In this document: piece after piece, positions 47,677 to 54,764 of the stretch
Layout: each line of letters starts with the position of its first letter
Position numbering within the stretch: the stretch's first letter is position 1
From: Pseudomonadota bacterium
GTDB lineage: Bacteria; Pseudomonadota; Gammaproteobacteria; Steroidobacterales; MnTg04
Reading direction: 5' to 3'
Length of the DNA stretch: 54,764 bases
Assembly: GCA_022560735.1 (NCBI GenBank)
Contig: JADFSO010000001.1
Coordinates: forward strand, 208,953-263,716
Translations under genes and position numbers: made by a program
The notes under the pieces: generated by a model
Told to the model about the DNA's origin: nothing
What the model saw: the letters and a program-made list of their open reading frames with translations, nothing else
Database searches by the model: none

Positions 47677-50250
47677 ATGCGGATGGACAAATTAACCAGC
47701 AAGCTGCAGATCGCGCTGGCAGACGCCCAGTCACTGGCGCTCGGTCGCGACAACCCGTTTATCGAACCGGTGCACCTGATGATCGCGCTGTTGAATCAGC
47801 AAGGCGGCAGCGTACGGCATCTGCTTGCCAAGGCGGGCGCCAATGTCAACCTGCTGCGCTCTCAGTTGGGCGAGGCGGTCGACAGGCTGCCGCAGGTCGA
47901 GGGGACGCCCGGCGAGGTGCATGTTTCCAATGAGCTGAACCGCTTGCTCAATGTCATGGACAAGCTGGCCCAGGACCGGGGCGACCAGTTCATAACCAGC
48001 GAGTTGTTTGTGCTGGCAGGGCTCGGCGGGAAGCATGGTCTGGCTAAACTGCTGGGCGATTGCGGCGTGGTCAAGGGCGCCGTGGAAAAAGCGATCGACG
48101 ATCTGCGCGGCGGTCAGACGGTTACTGACCCCAATGCAGAAGATACACGCCAGGCGCTGCAGAAATACACCATCGATCTGACCGAATTGGCCGAGCAAGG
48201 CAAGCTCGATCCGGTGATCGGCCGCGATGACGAAATTCGCCGCACCATCCAGGTTTTGCAACGCCGAACCAAGAACAACCCGGTCCTGATCGGCGAACCC
48301 GGCGTCGGCAAGACCGCGATTGTCGAGGGCCTGGCCCAGCGCATCGTCAACGGCGAAGTGCCCGAGAGCCTGCACGACAAACGCCTGCTGTCGCTGGACA
48401 TGGGCGCGCTGATCGCCGGTGCGAAATTTCGCGGAGAATTCGAGGAGCGCTTGAAAGCCGTTCTCAATGACCTGGCCAAACAGGAAGGCCGGATCATCCT
48501 GTTTATCGATGAGATGCACACGATGGTCGGCGCCGGCAAGGCGGAAGGATCGATGGATGCCGGCAACATGCTCAAACCGGCGCTCGCGCGCGGCGAACTG
48601 CATTGCGTCGGTGCGACGACCCTGGACGAGTATCGCAAGCATGTGGAAAAAGACGCGGCGCTGGAACGGCGTTTCCAGAAAGTGCTGGTCGATGAGCCGA
48701 GCGTGGAAGAGACCATCGCGATACTCAGGGGATTGAAAGAGAAATACGAAGTACACCACGGCGTTCAGATTACCGACCCGGCGATCGTCGCCGCCGCGAC
48801 CTTGTCGCATCGTTATATCAGCGACCGGCAGCTACCGGACAAGGCGATCGACCTGATCGACGAGGCCGCCTCTTTAATTCGCATGGAAATAGATTCCAAG
48901 CCGGAAGAGCTGGATCGCAGGGAGCGCTGGCTGATCCAGTTGAAAATTCAGCGCGAAGCGCTAAAAAAGGAAACCGACGAGGCATCGAAAAAGCGGCTTG
49001 CAGACCTGGACCAGCAGATCGCCGAGAAGGCGGTCGAGTATTCCGATCTGGAGGAAATCTGGAAGGCCGAGAAGGCGCTCGTGGAGGGTGCTTCCCAGAT
49101 CAAGGAGAAGCTGGAACGCGCGCGCATGGAGCTGGAAACGGCGCATCGTGCGCAGGACCTGGCGCGGGCCTCCGAACTGCAGTACGGGCGAATCCCCGAA
49201 CTCGAAGCCGAGCTCGAGCAGGCTGCCGAAGCCGAATCCCGGGAACTCCAGTTATTGCGCAACAAGGTCACCGAAGACGAAGTCGCCGATGTCGTGTCCA
49301 AGTGGACCGGGATCCCGGTCAGCAAGATGCTGGAAGGAGAGAAAGACAAGCTGTTGCGGATGGAGGCGGAGATCTCAAGGCGGGTGGTCGGGCAGAACGA
49401 AGCCGTGACCGCGGTGGCCGATGCGATCAGGCGCTCGCGCGCCGGGTTGTCGGACCCGAACCGGCCCAATGGCTCTTTCTTGTTTCTCGGGCCGACCGGC
49501 GTGGGTAAAACCGAACTGACCAAGGCGCTCGCGGCGTTCCTGTTCGATACCGAAGACGCCATGGTGCGCATCGACATGTCCGAGTTCATGGAAAAGCACT
49601 CGGTCGCCAGGCTGATCGGTGCGCCACCGGGCTATGTGGGCTATGAAGAAGGCGGTTACCTGACCGAAGCGATCCGGCGCCGGCCGTATTCGGTGATCCT
49701 GCTCGACGAAATCGAAAAGGCGCATCCGGATATCTTCAATGTCCTGCTCCAGGTGCTCGACGATGGCCGGCTGACCGATGGCCAGGGACGCACCGTCGAT
49801 TTTCGCAACGCCGTGATCGTGATGACCTCCAACCTGGGTTCGCAGCGTATCCAGGAACTCAGCGGAGAGGCGAATTACGCGCAGATGAAAGCCGAGGTGC
49901 TCGAAATCCTCGGCCAGCACTTCCGGCCGGAGTTCATCAACCGGGTCGACGATATCGTCGTGTTCCATCCGCTATCGCGCGAGGATATTCGCGCCATCGT
50001 CGATATCCAGGTCGCCCACCTGGCCAAGAGGCTTGGCGAGCGCGACATCGGTCTGGAGTTGAGCGACGCCGCCAGCGACAGGATCGCCAACACCGGCTTC
50101 GACCCGGTTTACGGAGCCCGGCCGTTAAAGCGTGCGATCCAGCAGCAACTGGAAAATCCGCTCGCGCAACGGATCCTCGCCGGAGATTTCGAACCCGGGA
50201 CTACGATCAAGGTCGATGCAGGCAAGGACGGATTAAGCTTTAGCGCCTGA
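47677..50250 (+). CDS. clpB: ATP-dependent disaggregase ClpB
   Basis: 857 residues (E. coli 857). N-domain (1-145), NBD1 with Walker [19 protein letters not shown] near 205, the coiled-coil M-domain (about 405-525, rich in E, K and L), and NBD2 with Walker [19 protein letters not shown] near 606 and the ClpB signature [18 protein letters not shown] near 632. It dissolves protein aggregates with DnaK. It lacks the IGF/IGL loop used for ClpP binding, as expected. ATGs at 47677 and 47683 are both possible; GGGGTAG precedes the first. The sigma-32 promoter upstream explains heat induction. It is the last gene of the conserved bamD-rluD-pgeF-clpB region. Confidence 0.98.
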   Translation: MRMDKLTSKLQIALADAQSLALGRDNPFIEPVHLMIALLNQQGGSVRHLLAKAGANVNLLRSQLGEAVDRLPQVEGTPGEVHVSNELNRLLNVMDKLAQDRGDQFITSELFVLAGLGGKHGLAKLLGDCGVVKGAVEKAIDDLRGGQTVTDPNAEDTRQALQKYTIDLTELAEQGKLDPVIGRDDEIRRTIQVLQRRTKNNPVLIGEPGVGKTAIVEGLAQRIVNGEVPESLHDKRLLSLDMGALIAGAKFRGEFEERLKAVLNDLAKQEGRIILFIDEMHTMVGAGKAEGSMDAGNMLKPALARGELHCVGATTLDEYRKHVEKDAALERRFQKVLVDEPSVEETIAILRGLKEKYEVHHGVQITDPAIVAAATLSHRYISDRQLPDKAIDLIDEAASLIRMEIDSKPEELDRRERWLIQLKIQREALKKETDEASKKRLADLDQQIAEKAVEYSDLEEIWKAEKALVEGASQIKEKLERARMELETAHRAQDLARASELQYGRIPELEAELEQAAEAESRELQLLRNKVTEDEVADVVSKWTGIPVSKMLEGEKDKLLRMEAEISRRVVGQNEAVTAVADAIRRSRAGLSDPNRPNGSFLFLGPTGVGKTELTKALAAFLFDTEDAMVRIDMSEFMEKHSVARLIGAPPGYVGYEEGGYLTEAIRRRPYSVILLDEIEKAHPDIFNVLLQVLDDGRLTDGQGRTVDFRNAVIVMTSNLGSQRIQELSGEANYAQMKAEVLEILGQHFRPEFINRVDDIVVFHPLSREDIRAIVDIQVAHLAKRLGERDIGLELSDAASDRIANTGFDPVYGARPLKRAIQQQLENPLAQRILAGDFEPGTTIKVDAGKDGLSFSA

Positions 50251-50290
50251 TTGGCCCCTCCAACATTCGCTGGTCTTGGTGGGAAACCGG

Positions 50291-50313
50291 ATCGGGCCTG
50301 AAGACCCTCCTAC
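50291..50313 (-). repeat. REP-like palindrome, copy 1
   Basis: On the reverse strand this reads GTAGGAGGGTCTTCAGGCCC plus GAT: a GTAGGAG head followed by a GGG(T)C-TTCA-GGCCC stem-loop. It is in inverted orientation to copy 2, 27 bases away, as in paired REP (BIME) arrangements. Confidence 0.75.
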
Positions 50314-50340
50314 CCACCATCGGCAGAACATCGATGTATC

Positions 50341-50363
50341 GTAGGAGCGGCTTCAGCCGCGAT
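50341..50363 (+). repeat. REP-like palindrome, copy 2
   Basis: GTAGGAGCGGCTTCAGCCGC plus GAT: GTAGGAG head and CGGC-TTCA-GCCG stem-loop. This is the form common in Pseudomonas and Xanthomonadales genomes as dispersed REP elements mobilised by RAYT transposases. Confidence 0.85.
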
Positions 50364-50421
50364 TGGCGTTCCCACCAAGCGAACTGTGCTTAAATCCGGC
50401 AAACAACCAAAGGTAGCCTCC

Positions 50422-51543
50422 ATGCATCTGAAACTCCCCGGCCTGCTGGCCATCCTGCTCGCCATTATTTGTTTATCCCTTGACGATGCGCACGCACAAA
50501 GCGCTGAAGCCGCCGACCTGATCAGCAGCCTCGGACTGCGGGCAAGCCCAACCGCGAGCCGCGACCTGCCCAACTGGCGGAAGCCGGCAAAAATCGTCGT
50601 GCTGACCGACTCGCAGCAACGCATCGACTGGCTGGCCGAGGTCGCGCCCGGAGTAGAACTGGTTGCCGCGGCAAATAGCGAAGCAATTTTGCGGGAGATT
50701 TCAGACGCCCAGGTTTTCCTGGGTTTTTGTTTGCTGCCCGCCATCAAGGCCGGCACCGGGCTGACCTGGGTGCAATCGATGTCCGCGGGCGTCGGTGGAT
50801 GCACCGCGGACAGCACCCTCAGGGACAGGGGGATTTTGCTGACCAACGCACAACGCCTGTACGGACCGGCCATGTCGGAGCACGCGATCGGTTTGTTGCT
50901 GGCCCTGAACCGGCGTTTCGATCATTTCATCAGGCAACAGGCAAAGGCGCGTCAGGATCGTGTTTTGGCGCATGGCGATGCGGCCACCTGGGAACTGCCG
51001 GGCCGCACCATGCTGGTGGTTGGCCTCGGCGGCATCGGGACCGAAGTCGCCAGAAAAGCCAGTGCCTTGGGTATGCGCGTGATCGCGACTCGCAACAGCA
51101 GTCGCGAAGGACCGGATTTTGTCGAGTATGTAGGGCTCGCCGATGAGCTGATGGGACTCGTGCCGCAAGCCGATGCGATCGTCAATGTCACGCCGTTGAC
51201 GCCGGCGACCACCGGTCTGTTCGACGCCGCTTTTTTCAAGGCGATGAAAGCAACCGCGTATTTCATCAATATCGGCCGCGGCCGCAGCGTGGTGACCGCC
51301 GACCTGGTCGCGGCGCTGAAAAACAACGAACTGGCCGGCGCCGGGCTCGACGTGACCGACCCGGAACCGCTACCCGCCGACCATGAATTGTGGACCCTGC
51401 CCGGGGTCATAATCACGCCGCATGTATCGGCACGCTCCGACAAGTCCGGACGGCGCAGGTGGGTCCTGGTCAAGGAAAACCTGCGCCGCTACATCGCCGG
51501 CGAACCAATGCTGTCGGTGGTCGATCTGGAACGCGGGTACTGA
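50422..51543 (+). CDS. D-2-hydroxyacid dehydrogenase with N-terminal signal peptide
   Basis: 373 residues from the ATG at 50422 (a GTG-type upstream start at 50386 lacks a signal). Residues 1-25 form a Sec signal peptide: MHLKLPG, a hydrophobic core (LLAILLAIICLSL), and AHA-Q as likely cleavage site. The mature part is a complete 2-Hacid_dh: Rossmann loop G201-L-G-G-I-G206, R224 after the second strand (suggesting NADP preference), and the catalytic Arg286 (NIGRGRS), Glu315 (DPEPLP) and His334 (TPHVSA). Nearest resemblance is to GhrA-type glyoxylate/hydroxypyruvate reductases. The signal predicts export, where NAD(P)H is not normally available, so either the cofactor is co-exported or the prediction is wrong. 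Flanked by REP elements; not part of an obvious operon. Confidence 0.85.
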   Translation: MHLKLPGLLAILLAIICLSLDDAHAQSAEAADLISSLGLRASPTASRDLPNWRKPAKIVVLTDSQQRIDWLAEVAPGVELVAAANSEAILREISDAQVFLGFCLLPAIKAGTGLTWVQSMSAGVGGCTADSTLRDRGILLTNAQRLYGPAMSEHAIGLLLALNRRFDHFIRQQAKARQDRVLAHGDAATWELPGRTMLVVGLGGIGTEVARKASALGMRVIATRNSSREGPDFVEYVGLADELMGLVPQADAIVNVTPLTPATTGLFDAAFFKAMKATAYFINIGRGRSVVTADLVAALKNNELAGAGLDVTDPEPLPADHELWTLPGVIITPHVSARSDKSGRRRWVLVKENLRRYIAGEPMLSVVDLERGY

Positions 51544-51606
51544 GCATTTGCGAAGCTAACGCTAAAATTCGCTTGAAAGCCAAAGACGACGTTCTGCAAT
51601 TATGGT

Positions 51607-51629
51607 GTAGGAGGGCCTTCAGGCCCGAT
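51607..51629 (+). repeat. REP-like palindrome, copy 3
   Basis: GTAGGAGGGCCTTCAGGCCC plus GAT: GTAGGAG head with GGGCC-TTCA-GGCCC stem-loop, the same type as copies 1 and 2 and about 60 bases after the dehydrogenase stop. Copies 1 and 3 share the GGGCC stem class; copy 2 has CGGC. Confidence 0.85.
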
Positions 51630-51689
51630 GCGACCATTAGCCATTCCAACGTATAATGGGATTGAAAGTACGGATAGGGAGCGAACAGC

Positions 51690-51806
51690 ATGTCAAAAGA
51701 CCGCAGCCCGAATAAAGAAGGCAAGAAGCAACCGACGATGACTCCGAAAGAGCGGAAGGCAGCGAAGCGGGCCAAGAAGGAGGCCATGAAGTCTCAGAAC
51801 CGCTGA
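51690..51806 (+). CDS. small basic protein, 38 residues
   Basis: An ATG at 51690 behind ATAGGGAGCG opens a 38-residue frame ending at 51806. The product starts MSKDRSPNKEGKKQ and ends KKEAMKSQNR; a central TPKERKAAKRAKK makes it very lysine- and alanine-rich, with about 40% charged residues, and one predicted helix. A TATAAT box lies at 51652-51657, 33 bases upstream. I do not recognise a function; similar short Lys-rich hypothetical proteins are known in gammaproteobacteria and could bind nucleic acid. The gene is between a REP element and a PDZ-protein gene. Confidence 0.6.
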   Translation: MSKDRSPNKEGKKQPTMTPKERKAAKRAKKEAMKSQNR

Positions 51807-51880
51807 AGCCCTGACCGCGATGGAAGCGCCGGTCGAGGCGCCTGCGTCAACGATGACCATGACCCGGTGAGGAGGCCGGC

Positions 51881-52777
51881 ATGAACAGTCGAATATTCGC
51901 CCTGTTAGTCGCGGTTGGCGTTGGTGTCGGCATCGGCATCGGCGCGTCAACCGTTGCCCGCATGGCATTTGACGATCCGTCAATCAATGGCTGGTCGCAG
52001 CGTGCGGCAGAGGCTCCGCCCAGGCGGCTGGTGTGGGGCGAGTCGAGCAAGCTCGCTCCGGAGCAGGTGGCCCAGGTCATGGAATCCCTGATTCAGACAC
52101 TGGACGAAGAAATCAGCGAACGCCATTTCCTCGCAGCACAGCTTGAAGAAGTGCGTTCAGAGATGACCGAACTGCAGCAGGACCTCCGCGCTCGCTTCGG
52201 CACGGCTTTCCCGGGCAATGCAAGCAATACCGCTTCGCCGCAACCGGGCGCCCCGGCCGGTCAAACCATTGAGGCACGGCTGGCAGCATCGGGTTTCACG
52301 CCGCAGCAAATCCGCACCATCAGTCGTCGTGTGGCGGAAACGCAGATGCAGCAGATCGAACTCGACGACCGAGCGAGGCGGGAGGGCTGGATCACCACAT
52401 CGCGGTATTTTGAAGAATTCAACAACCTGGTAAAGGGCGCGGACACTGTTCGCCGCGATCTCGGAGACGATGCATACAGCCACTTTTTGTTCGCCATTGG
52501 CCGCCCAAACCGCCTCACAGTGGGTATGGTAATCGAGACCTCACCCGCCGAACAGGCGGGCTTGCAGCTGGGTGATGTCATCAGGAGCTACGCCGGCGAA
52601 AGAGTTTTCTCGTCCGCGCAGCTGACCAGCCTGCGTAGTTCCGGGGATAAAGGCATGCCCGTAATCATTGAGATCATCCGCGACGGCGAACCGATGCAAA
52701 TTTGGATGCCTCGCGGCCCGATGGGCGTCCAGATCCAGCAAGACAGGGTTGATCCCAGTGCGCCGGGCGGCGGATAG
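51881..52777 (+). CDS. membrane-anchored PDZ-domain protein
   Basis: 298 residues. An N-terminal glycine/valine-rich helix (about residues 5-25, IFALLVAVGVGVGIGIGAS) anchors it or acts as a signal. A predicted coiled coil follows (about 60-108, Glu/Gln-rich with EEISERHFLAAQLEEVRSEM), then a Pro/Ala linker and a helical region. The C-terminal PDZ domain (about 205-285) contains the carboxylate-binding-type GMVIETSPAEQAGLQLGDVI and RSSGDKGMPVIIEIIRDGEP. No Ser-protease domain is present, so it is not a DegP or DegS; it is probably an envelope adaptor or substrate binder. GAGGAGGCC precedes the ATG. The partner is unknown. Confidence 0.8.
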   Translation: MNSRIFALLVAVGVGVGIGIGASTVARMAFDDPSINGWSQRAAEAPPRRLVWGESSKLAPEQVAQVMESLIQTLDEEISERHFLAAQLEEVRSEMTELQQDLRARFGTAFPGNASNTASPQPGAPAGQTIEARLAASGFTPQQIRTISRRVAETQMQQIELDDRARREGWITTSRYFEEFNNLVKGADTVRRDLGDDAYSHFLFAIGRPNRLTVGMVIETSPAEQAGLQLGDVIRSYAGERVFSSAQLTSLRSSGDKGMPVIIEIIRDGEPMQIWMPRGPMGVQIQQDRVDPSAPGGG

Positions 52778-52983
52778 GCCAGGCAGGGCGCAAGCAACCA
52801 CAGGCCTTTCCGAACAACAGTTGCTCACACTACAGAAGCGTAAGCCTTTGTTCTATACAGTTTGAATCTAGTGGCACTCGCCTTTGATGTTGTGTTTTAG
52901 CATCAGATACTCTTGAATTACCCTGAAACGCCCTGAAACTATTAAGAGCATGAAATGTCTTACTTTTAAAGGCTTTTCGGGTT

Positions 52984-53012
52984 TCAACACAATTCACCAT
53001 GTATCATATAAT
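52984..53012 (+). promoter_or_regulatory. candidate promoter of the integrase gene
   Basis: TCAACA (52984-52989), 17-base spacer, TATAAT (53007-53012). The start would be near 53019, just before the inverted repeat at 53025. The surrounding gap (52778-53057) is AT-rich, holds no gene that I can see, and marks the left edge of the lower-GC segment. Confidence 0.55.
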
Positions 53013-53024
53013 TTCGTGTAAAAT

Positions 53025-53050
53025 GCTACCCATACGAAACCTTGGGTAGC
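53025..53050. repeat. inverted repeat in integrase leader, also found after the gene
   Basis: GCTACCC (53025-53031), 12 bases, GGGTAGC (53044-53050), eight bases before the integrase ATG. GGGTAGCA recurs at 54256-54263 just after the integrase stop. It could be an autoregulatory hairpin or an integrase-binding arm site; the att core is not identified. Confidence 0.5.
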
Positions 53051-53057
53051 AGATAGC

Positions 53058-54245
53058 ATGAAAAAACGCCTCACAGACGCCCGAATTCGCTCTCTACGGC
53101 CGAAACAGGTCAGATATGAGGTATGGGACACCGAGCCGGGATTCGGCCTCAGAATCGCTCCTAGCGGCAGAAAGTCTTTCATCTATTTGTATCGTTTTGA
53201 AGGTAGGCCCAGGAGGTTCACTCTTGGCGTCTACCCGAGGATGCCGCTGGCCGATGCACGGGAAGCGCTCGCCAAAGCCGCCAAACTGCTTGATAAGGGC
53301 ATTGACCCGGCAGAGCAGGAATTAGCAGCCAGGAAAGACAAACGAGATGCAGAGTCATTTGGCGAATTGGCTTATGAGTGGCTTGAACGGTATGCCAAGC
53401 CCCGGCTAAAAACCTGGAGGCAGGCCCAATACAAATTGGAAGCAGACGCTATACCAGCTTGGGGCAAACGAAAAGCAAATAGCATCAAGCGAAGAGACGT
53501 CATTCAACTAATTGAGCAAATAATGGATCGGGGATCGCCTGTCGCGGCGAATCGCACCCTTACACTCCTAAAGCAGATATTCAAGTTTGGCGTTCAACGA
53601 GACATTATTGATGCCTCTCCTGCTGTTGCAGTAGATAAGCCTGCCAGGGAAACGCCTAGAGATCGGGTGTTGTCTGAGGATGAGATCAGGTCGTTCTGGA
53701 CAGGACTGGATAAAGCCTCAATGGGTGAAGACCTGAGAATTGCTTTAAAGCTTTGTCTGGTTACAGTCCAGCGCCGGGGTGAAGTGTCGGGAATGAGGCG
53801 CAGCGAGATAGAAGACGGCTGCTGGACGCTCCCGAAAGAACGGAGCAAGAACGGCAAAGCGCACCGAATTCCCCTTTCTCCGTTAGCAAAGGAATTGATT
53901 GGCAAGGCCAGTGGTGATGATTTCCTTTTCCCTTCCCCCCGACAGGAAGGCCCTATTGATCCCAGAGCATTGACGAACGCAGTTTCAAAAAATCGCCATT
54001 GTTTTGGAGCAGAAAGGTTCTCAACACATGACCTGAGAAGGACCGCAGCAACCCGTATGGCCGAGATTGGTATTTCCAGGTTCGACATAGCCAAGGTTTT
54101 GAACCATACAGACCAGGAAGTCACGGCTATATATGACCGCTGGGCCTATGACGCTGAGAAGAAAAAAGCGCTATTAAAGTGGGCCAGACGGTTGCAGAAT
54201 ATTCTTGACGAAAAGGTAACGGATAAGGTCGTTAAGATTAGTTAG
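53058..54245 (+). CDS. tyrosine-type site-specific integrase, P4 / DUF4102 type
   Basis: 395 residues. The N-terminal arm-binding domain is DUF4102 (KRLTDARIRSLRPKQVRYEV, PGFGLRIAPSGRKSFIYLY, PRRFTLGVYPRMPLADAR), as in P4-type island integrases; a core-binding SAM-like domain follows (about 100-185), then the catalytic domain. Catalytic residues: Arg in LCLVTVQRRGEVSGMR near 245, Lys region near 277, H-x-x-R in THDLRRTAATRMAEIG near 325, His in LNHTDQEVTAIYDRWAY with Tyr near 361. It inserts or excises a genomic island, often at tRNA genes; none is visible here. Base composition is lower in GC than in the chromosome to the left, and cargo lies to the right. The ATG at 53058 has no strong ribosome site. 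Confidence 0.93.
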   Translation: MKKRLTDARIRSLRPKQVRYEVWDTEPGFGLRIAPSGRKSFIYLYRFEGRPRRFTLGVYPRMPLADAREALAKAAKLLDKGIDPAEQELAARKDKRDAESFGELAYEWLERYAKPRLKTWRQAQYKLEADAIPAWGKRKANSIKRRDVIQLIEQIMDRGSPVAANRTLTLLKQIFKFGVQRDIIDASPAVAVDKPARETPRDRVLSEDEIRSFWTGLDKASMGEDLRIALKLCLVTVQRRGEVSGMRRSEIEDGCWTLPKERSKNGKAHRIPLSPLAKELIGKASGDDFLFPSPRQEGPIDPRALTNAVSKNRHCFGAERFSTHDLRRTAATRMAEIGISRFDIAKVLNHTDQEVTAIYDRWAYDAEKKKALLKWARRLQNILDEKVTDKVVKIS

Positions 54246-54246
54246 T

Positions 54247-54304
54247 CCAAGGCTAGGGTAGCACCCGAAAAACTGGCAACCTTCGCCAGCCCGCCTTGGC
54301 CTTT
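54247..54304 (+). terminator. double-hairpin terminator after the integrase
   Basis: Outer stem CCAAGGC/GCCTTGG (54247-54253 with 54293-54299) encloses an inner stem CTGGC/GCCAG (54273-54277 with 54285-54289, loop AACCTTC), and CCTTTT follows. It begins two bases after the stop codon. The T-run is short, so termination may be partial. Confidence 0.5.
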
Positions 54305-54331
54305 TAAGAAGGGCGCAGGAAGGAGCGCATT

Positions 54332-54670
54332 TTGCCAAACAAAGATTCCTCAGTAAGTTTGCTGGACATAGTTAAGATTTGCGTAGAACGAGGAGCACTC
54401 CAAGACAAAATACATGCGGATCGGATCGACGACTATCAGTGGTTTCTCAGCAAGCTGCGCGAAAGTCAAGAATCGACAGATGAGTTAGGCTCCGGCGGTC
54501 TCACATCAGAGCATGTCGCAAGTTTGATAGAAAAATATAGCGACGGCCTGCATAACTTATTGGAGGATCGTGAAAATCTTACTGTCGTTCTTGAAAAGCT
54601 CCGGGCAGAGCCGTTAAGCAAATTCGACATTATGCATGTGACCTGCTCCCCAGTAGCCAGTCCAGTATGA
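54332..54670 (+). pseudogene. unknown gene disrupted at its 3' end by an IS3-family element
   Basis: A TTG at 54332, with AGGAAGGAGCG in front, opens 112 codons. The first about 102 residues look like real protein: acidic and helical, with VKICVERGALQDKIHADRID, LRESQESTDELGSGGLTSEHV and IEKYSDGLHNLLEDRENLTVV. The left end of an IS3 element starts at about 54639 (TGACCTGCTCCCC), so the last ten residues (VTCSPVASPV) come from the IS and the natural C-terminus is beyond it. I do not recognise the domain. It is island cargo, next to the integrase, and its 3' part may survive to the right of the window. Confidence 0.7.
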
Positions 54671-54764
54671 GCTTAGTAAAGTCCGTTTTCAGAGGAGAAG
54701 ACGGGCATGAAGAAGCGATTTACGGAGCAACAGATCATCGCGATATTGCAGGAAGGGGAAGCCG
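54639..54764 (+). mobile_element. left end of an IS3-family insertion sequence (runs off window)
   Basis: TGACCTGCTCCCC at 54639-54651 resembles the terminal repeat of IS3-family elements of the IS407/IS1222-like groups (TGA-C-CTGCYCCC). 68 bases later a transposase OrfA starts. The right half lies outside the window, so length and target duplication cannot be checked. Confidence 0.75.
54707..54764 (+). CDS. IS3-family transposase OrfA, N-terminal fragment
   Basis: From the ATG at 54707, with AGAGGAGAAGACGGGC upstream, the frame runs to the window edge (19 complete codons): MKKRFTEQQIIAILQEGEA. This is the standard N-terminus of the IS3 OrfA helix-turn-helix protein (HTH_Tnp_1, K-R-F-T-E-E-Q-I-I). 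OrfA binds the terminal repeats and is made into the OrfAB transposase by programmed -1 frameshifting. The remainder is outside the window. Confidence 0.9.
   Translation, partial: MKKRFTEQQIIAILQEGEA

Noticed and set aside
52840..52900. A T-loop-like GTTTGAATC followed by GTGGCACTCGCC near the integrase, possibly a tRNA 3' end as att site
   Set aside because: The flanking bases do not form a T stem or acceptor stem and no complete cloverleaf can be built.

Overview
The window comes from a high-GC gammaproteobacterium. Gene order points to the Lysobacterales (Xanthomonadales)/Steroidobacterales/Woeseiales side of the class: rsmI-rnpB-mraZ leads into a complete division and cell wall cluster, and a coaE-pilD-pilC-pilB-pilin-pilA-pilR-pilS block sits back to back with sucCD. 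This placement is inferred from order and protein resemblance only.

Layout. (1) 1-4092, minus: the tail of a FAD-linked oxidase (cut by the window edge), a SIS-domain DiaA/GmhA protein, YraN and the lipoprotein LpoA. (2) 4153-5405, plus: rsmI and the RNase P RNA. (3) 5591-24469, plus: promoter and three-repeat MraZ operator, then mraZ-rsmH-ftsL-ftsI-murE-murF-mraY-murD-ftsW-murG-murC-murB-ddl-ftsQ-ftsA-ftsZ-lpxC, mostly with start/stop overlaps, i.e. one translationally coupled peptidoglycan/division operon. (4) 24476-29901: a DciA-like helicase loader (minus); then, plus, a candidate GEMM-I cyclic dinucleotide riboswitch in the leader of an M23 peptidase-like gene, secA, and a Nudix-ThiE fusion. 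(5) 29943-40184, minus: zapD, coaE and a type IV pilus block with two pilins, a clear sigma-54 promoter before pilA and the PilS/PilR two-component pair. (6) 40319-44077, plus: sucC, sucD, nadE. (7) 44087-50250: bamD (minus) divergent from rluD-pgeF, then a ZIP metal transporter and clpB behind a sigma-32 type promoter. (8) 50251-52777: a small accessory stretch with three REP-like palindromes, a dehydrogenase with a signal peptide, a 38-residue basic protein and an anchored PDZ protein. (9) 52800-end: lower-GC mobile DNA, with a P4-type integrase and an unknown gene broken by an IS3-family element that runs off the right edge.

Most of the window is housekeeping. The most notable non-routine signals are the riboswitch with apparent changes at ligand-binding and pairing positions; a perfect 22-bp inverted repeat enclosing both candidate bamD start codons; an exported NAD(P)-type D-2-hydroxyacid dehydrogenase between REP elements; an M23 protein lacking the first His of the HxH motif; and a hairpin with a T-tract between the heat-shock promoter and clpB. 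I see no CRISPR array, and no undescribed multigene system that I can support.
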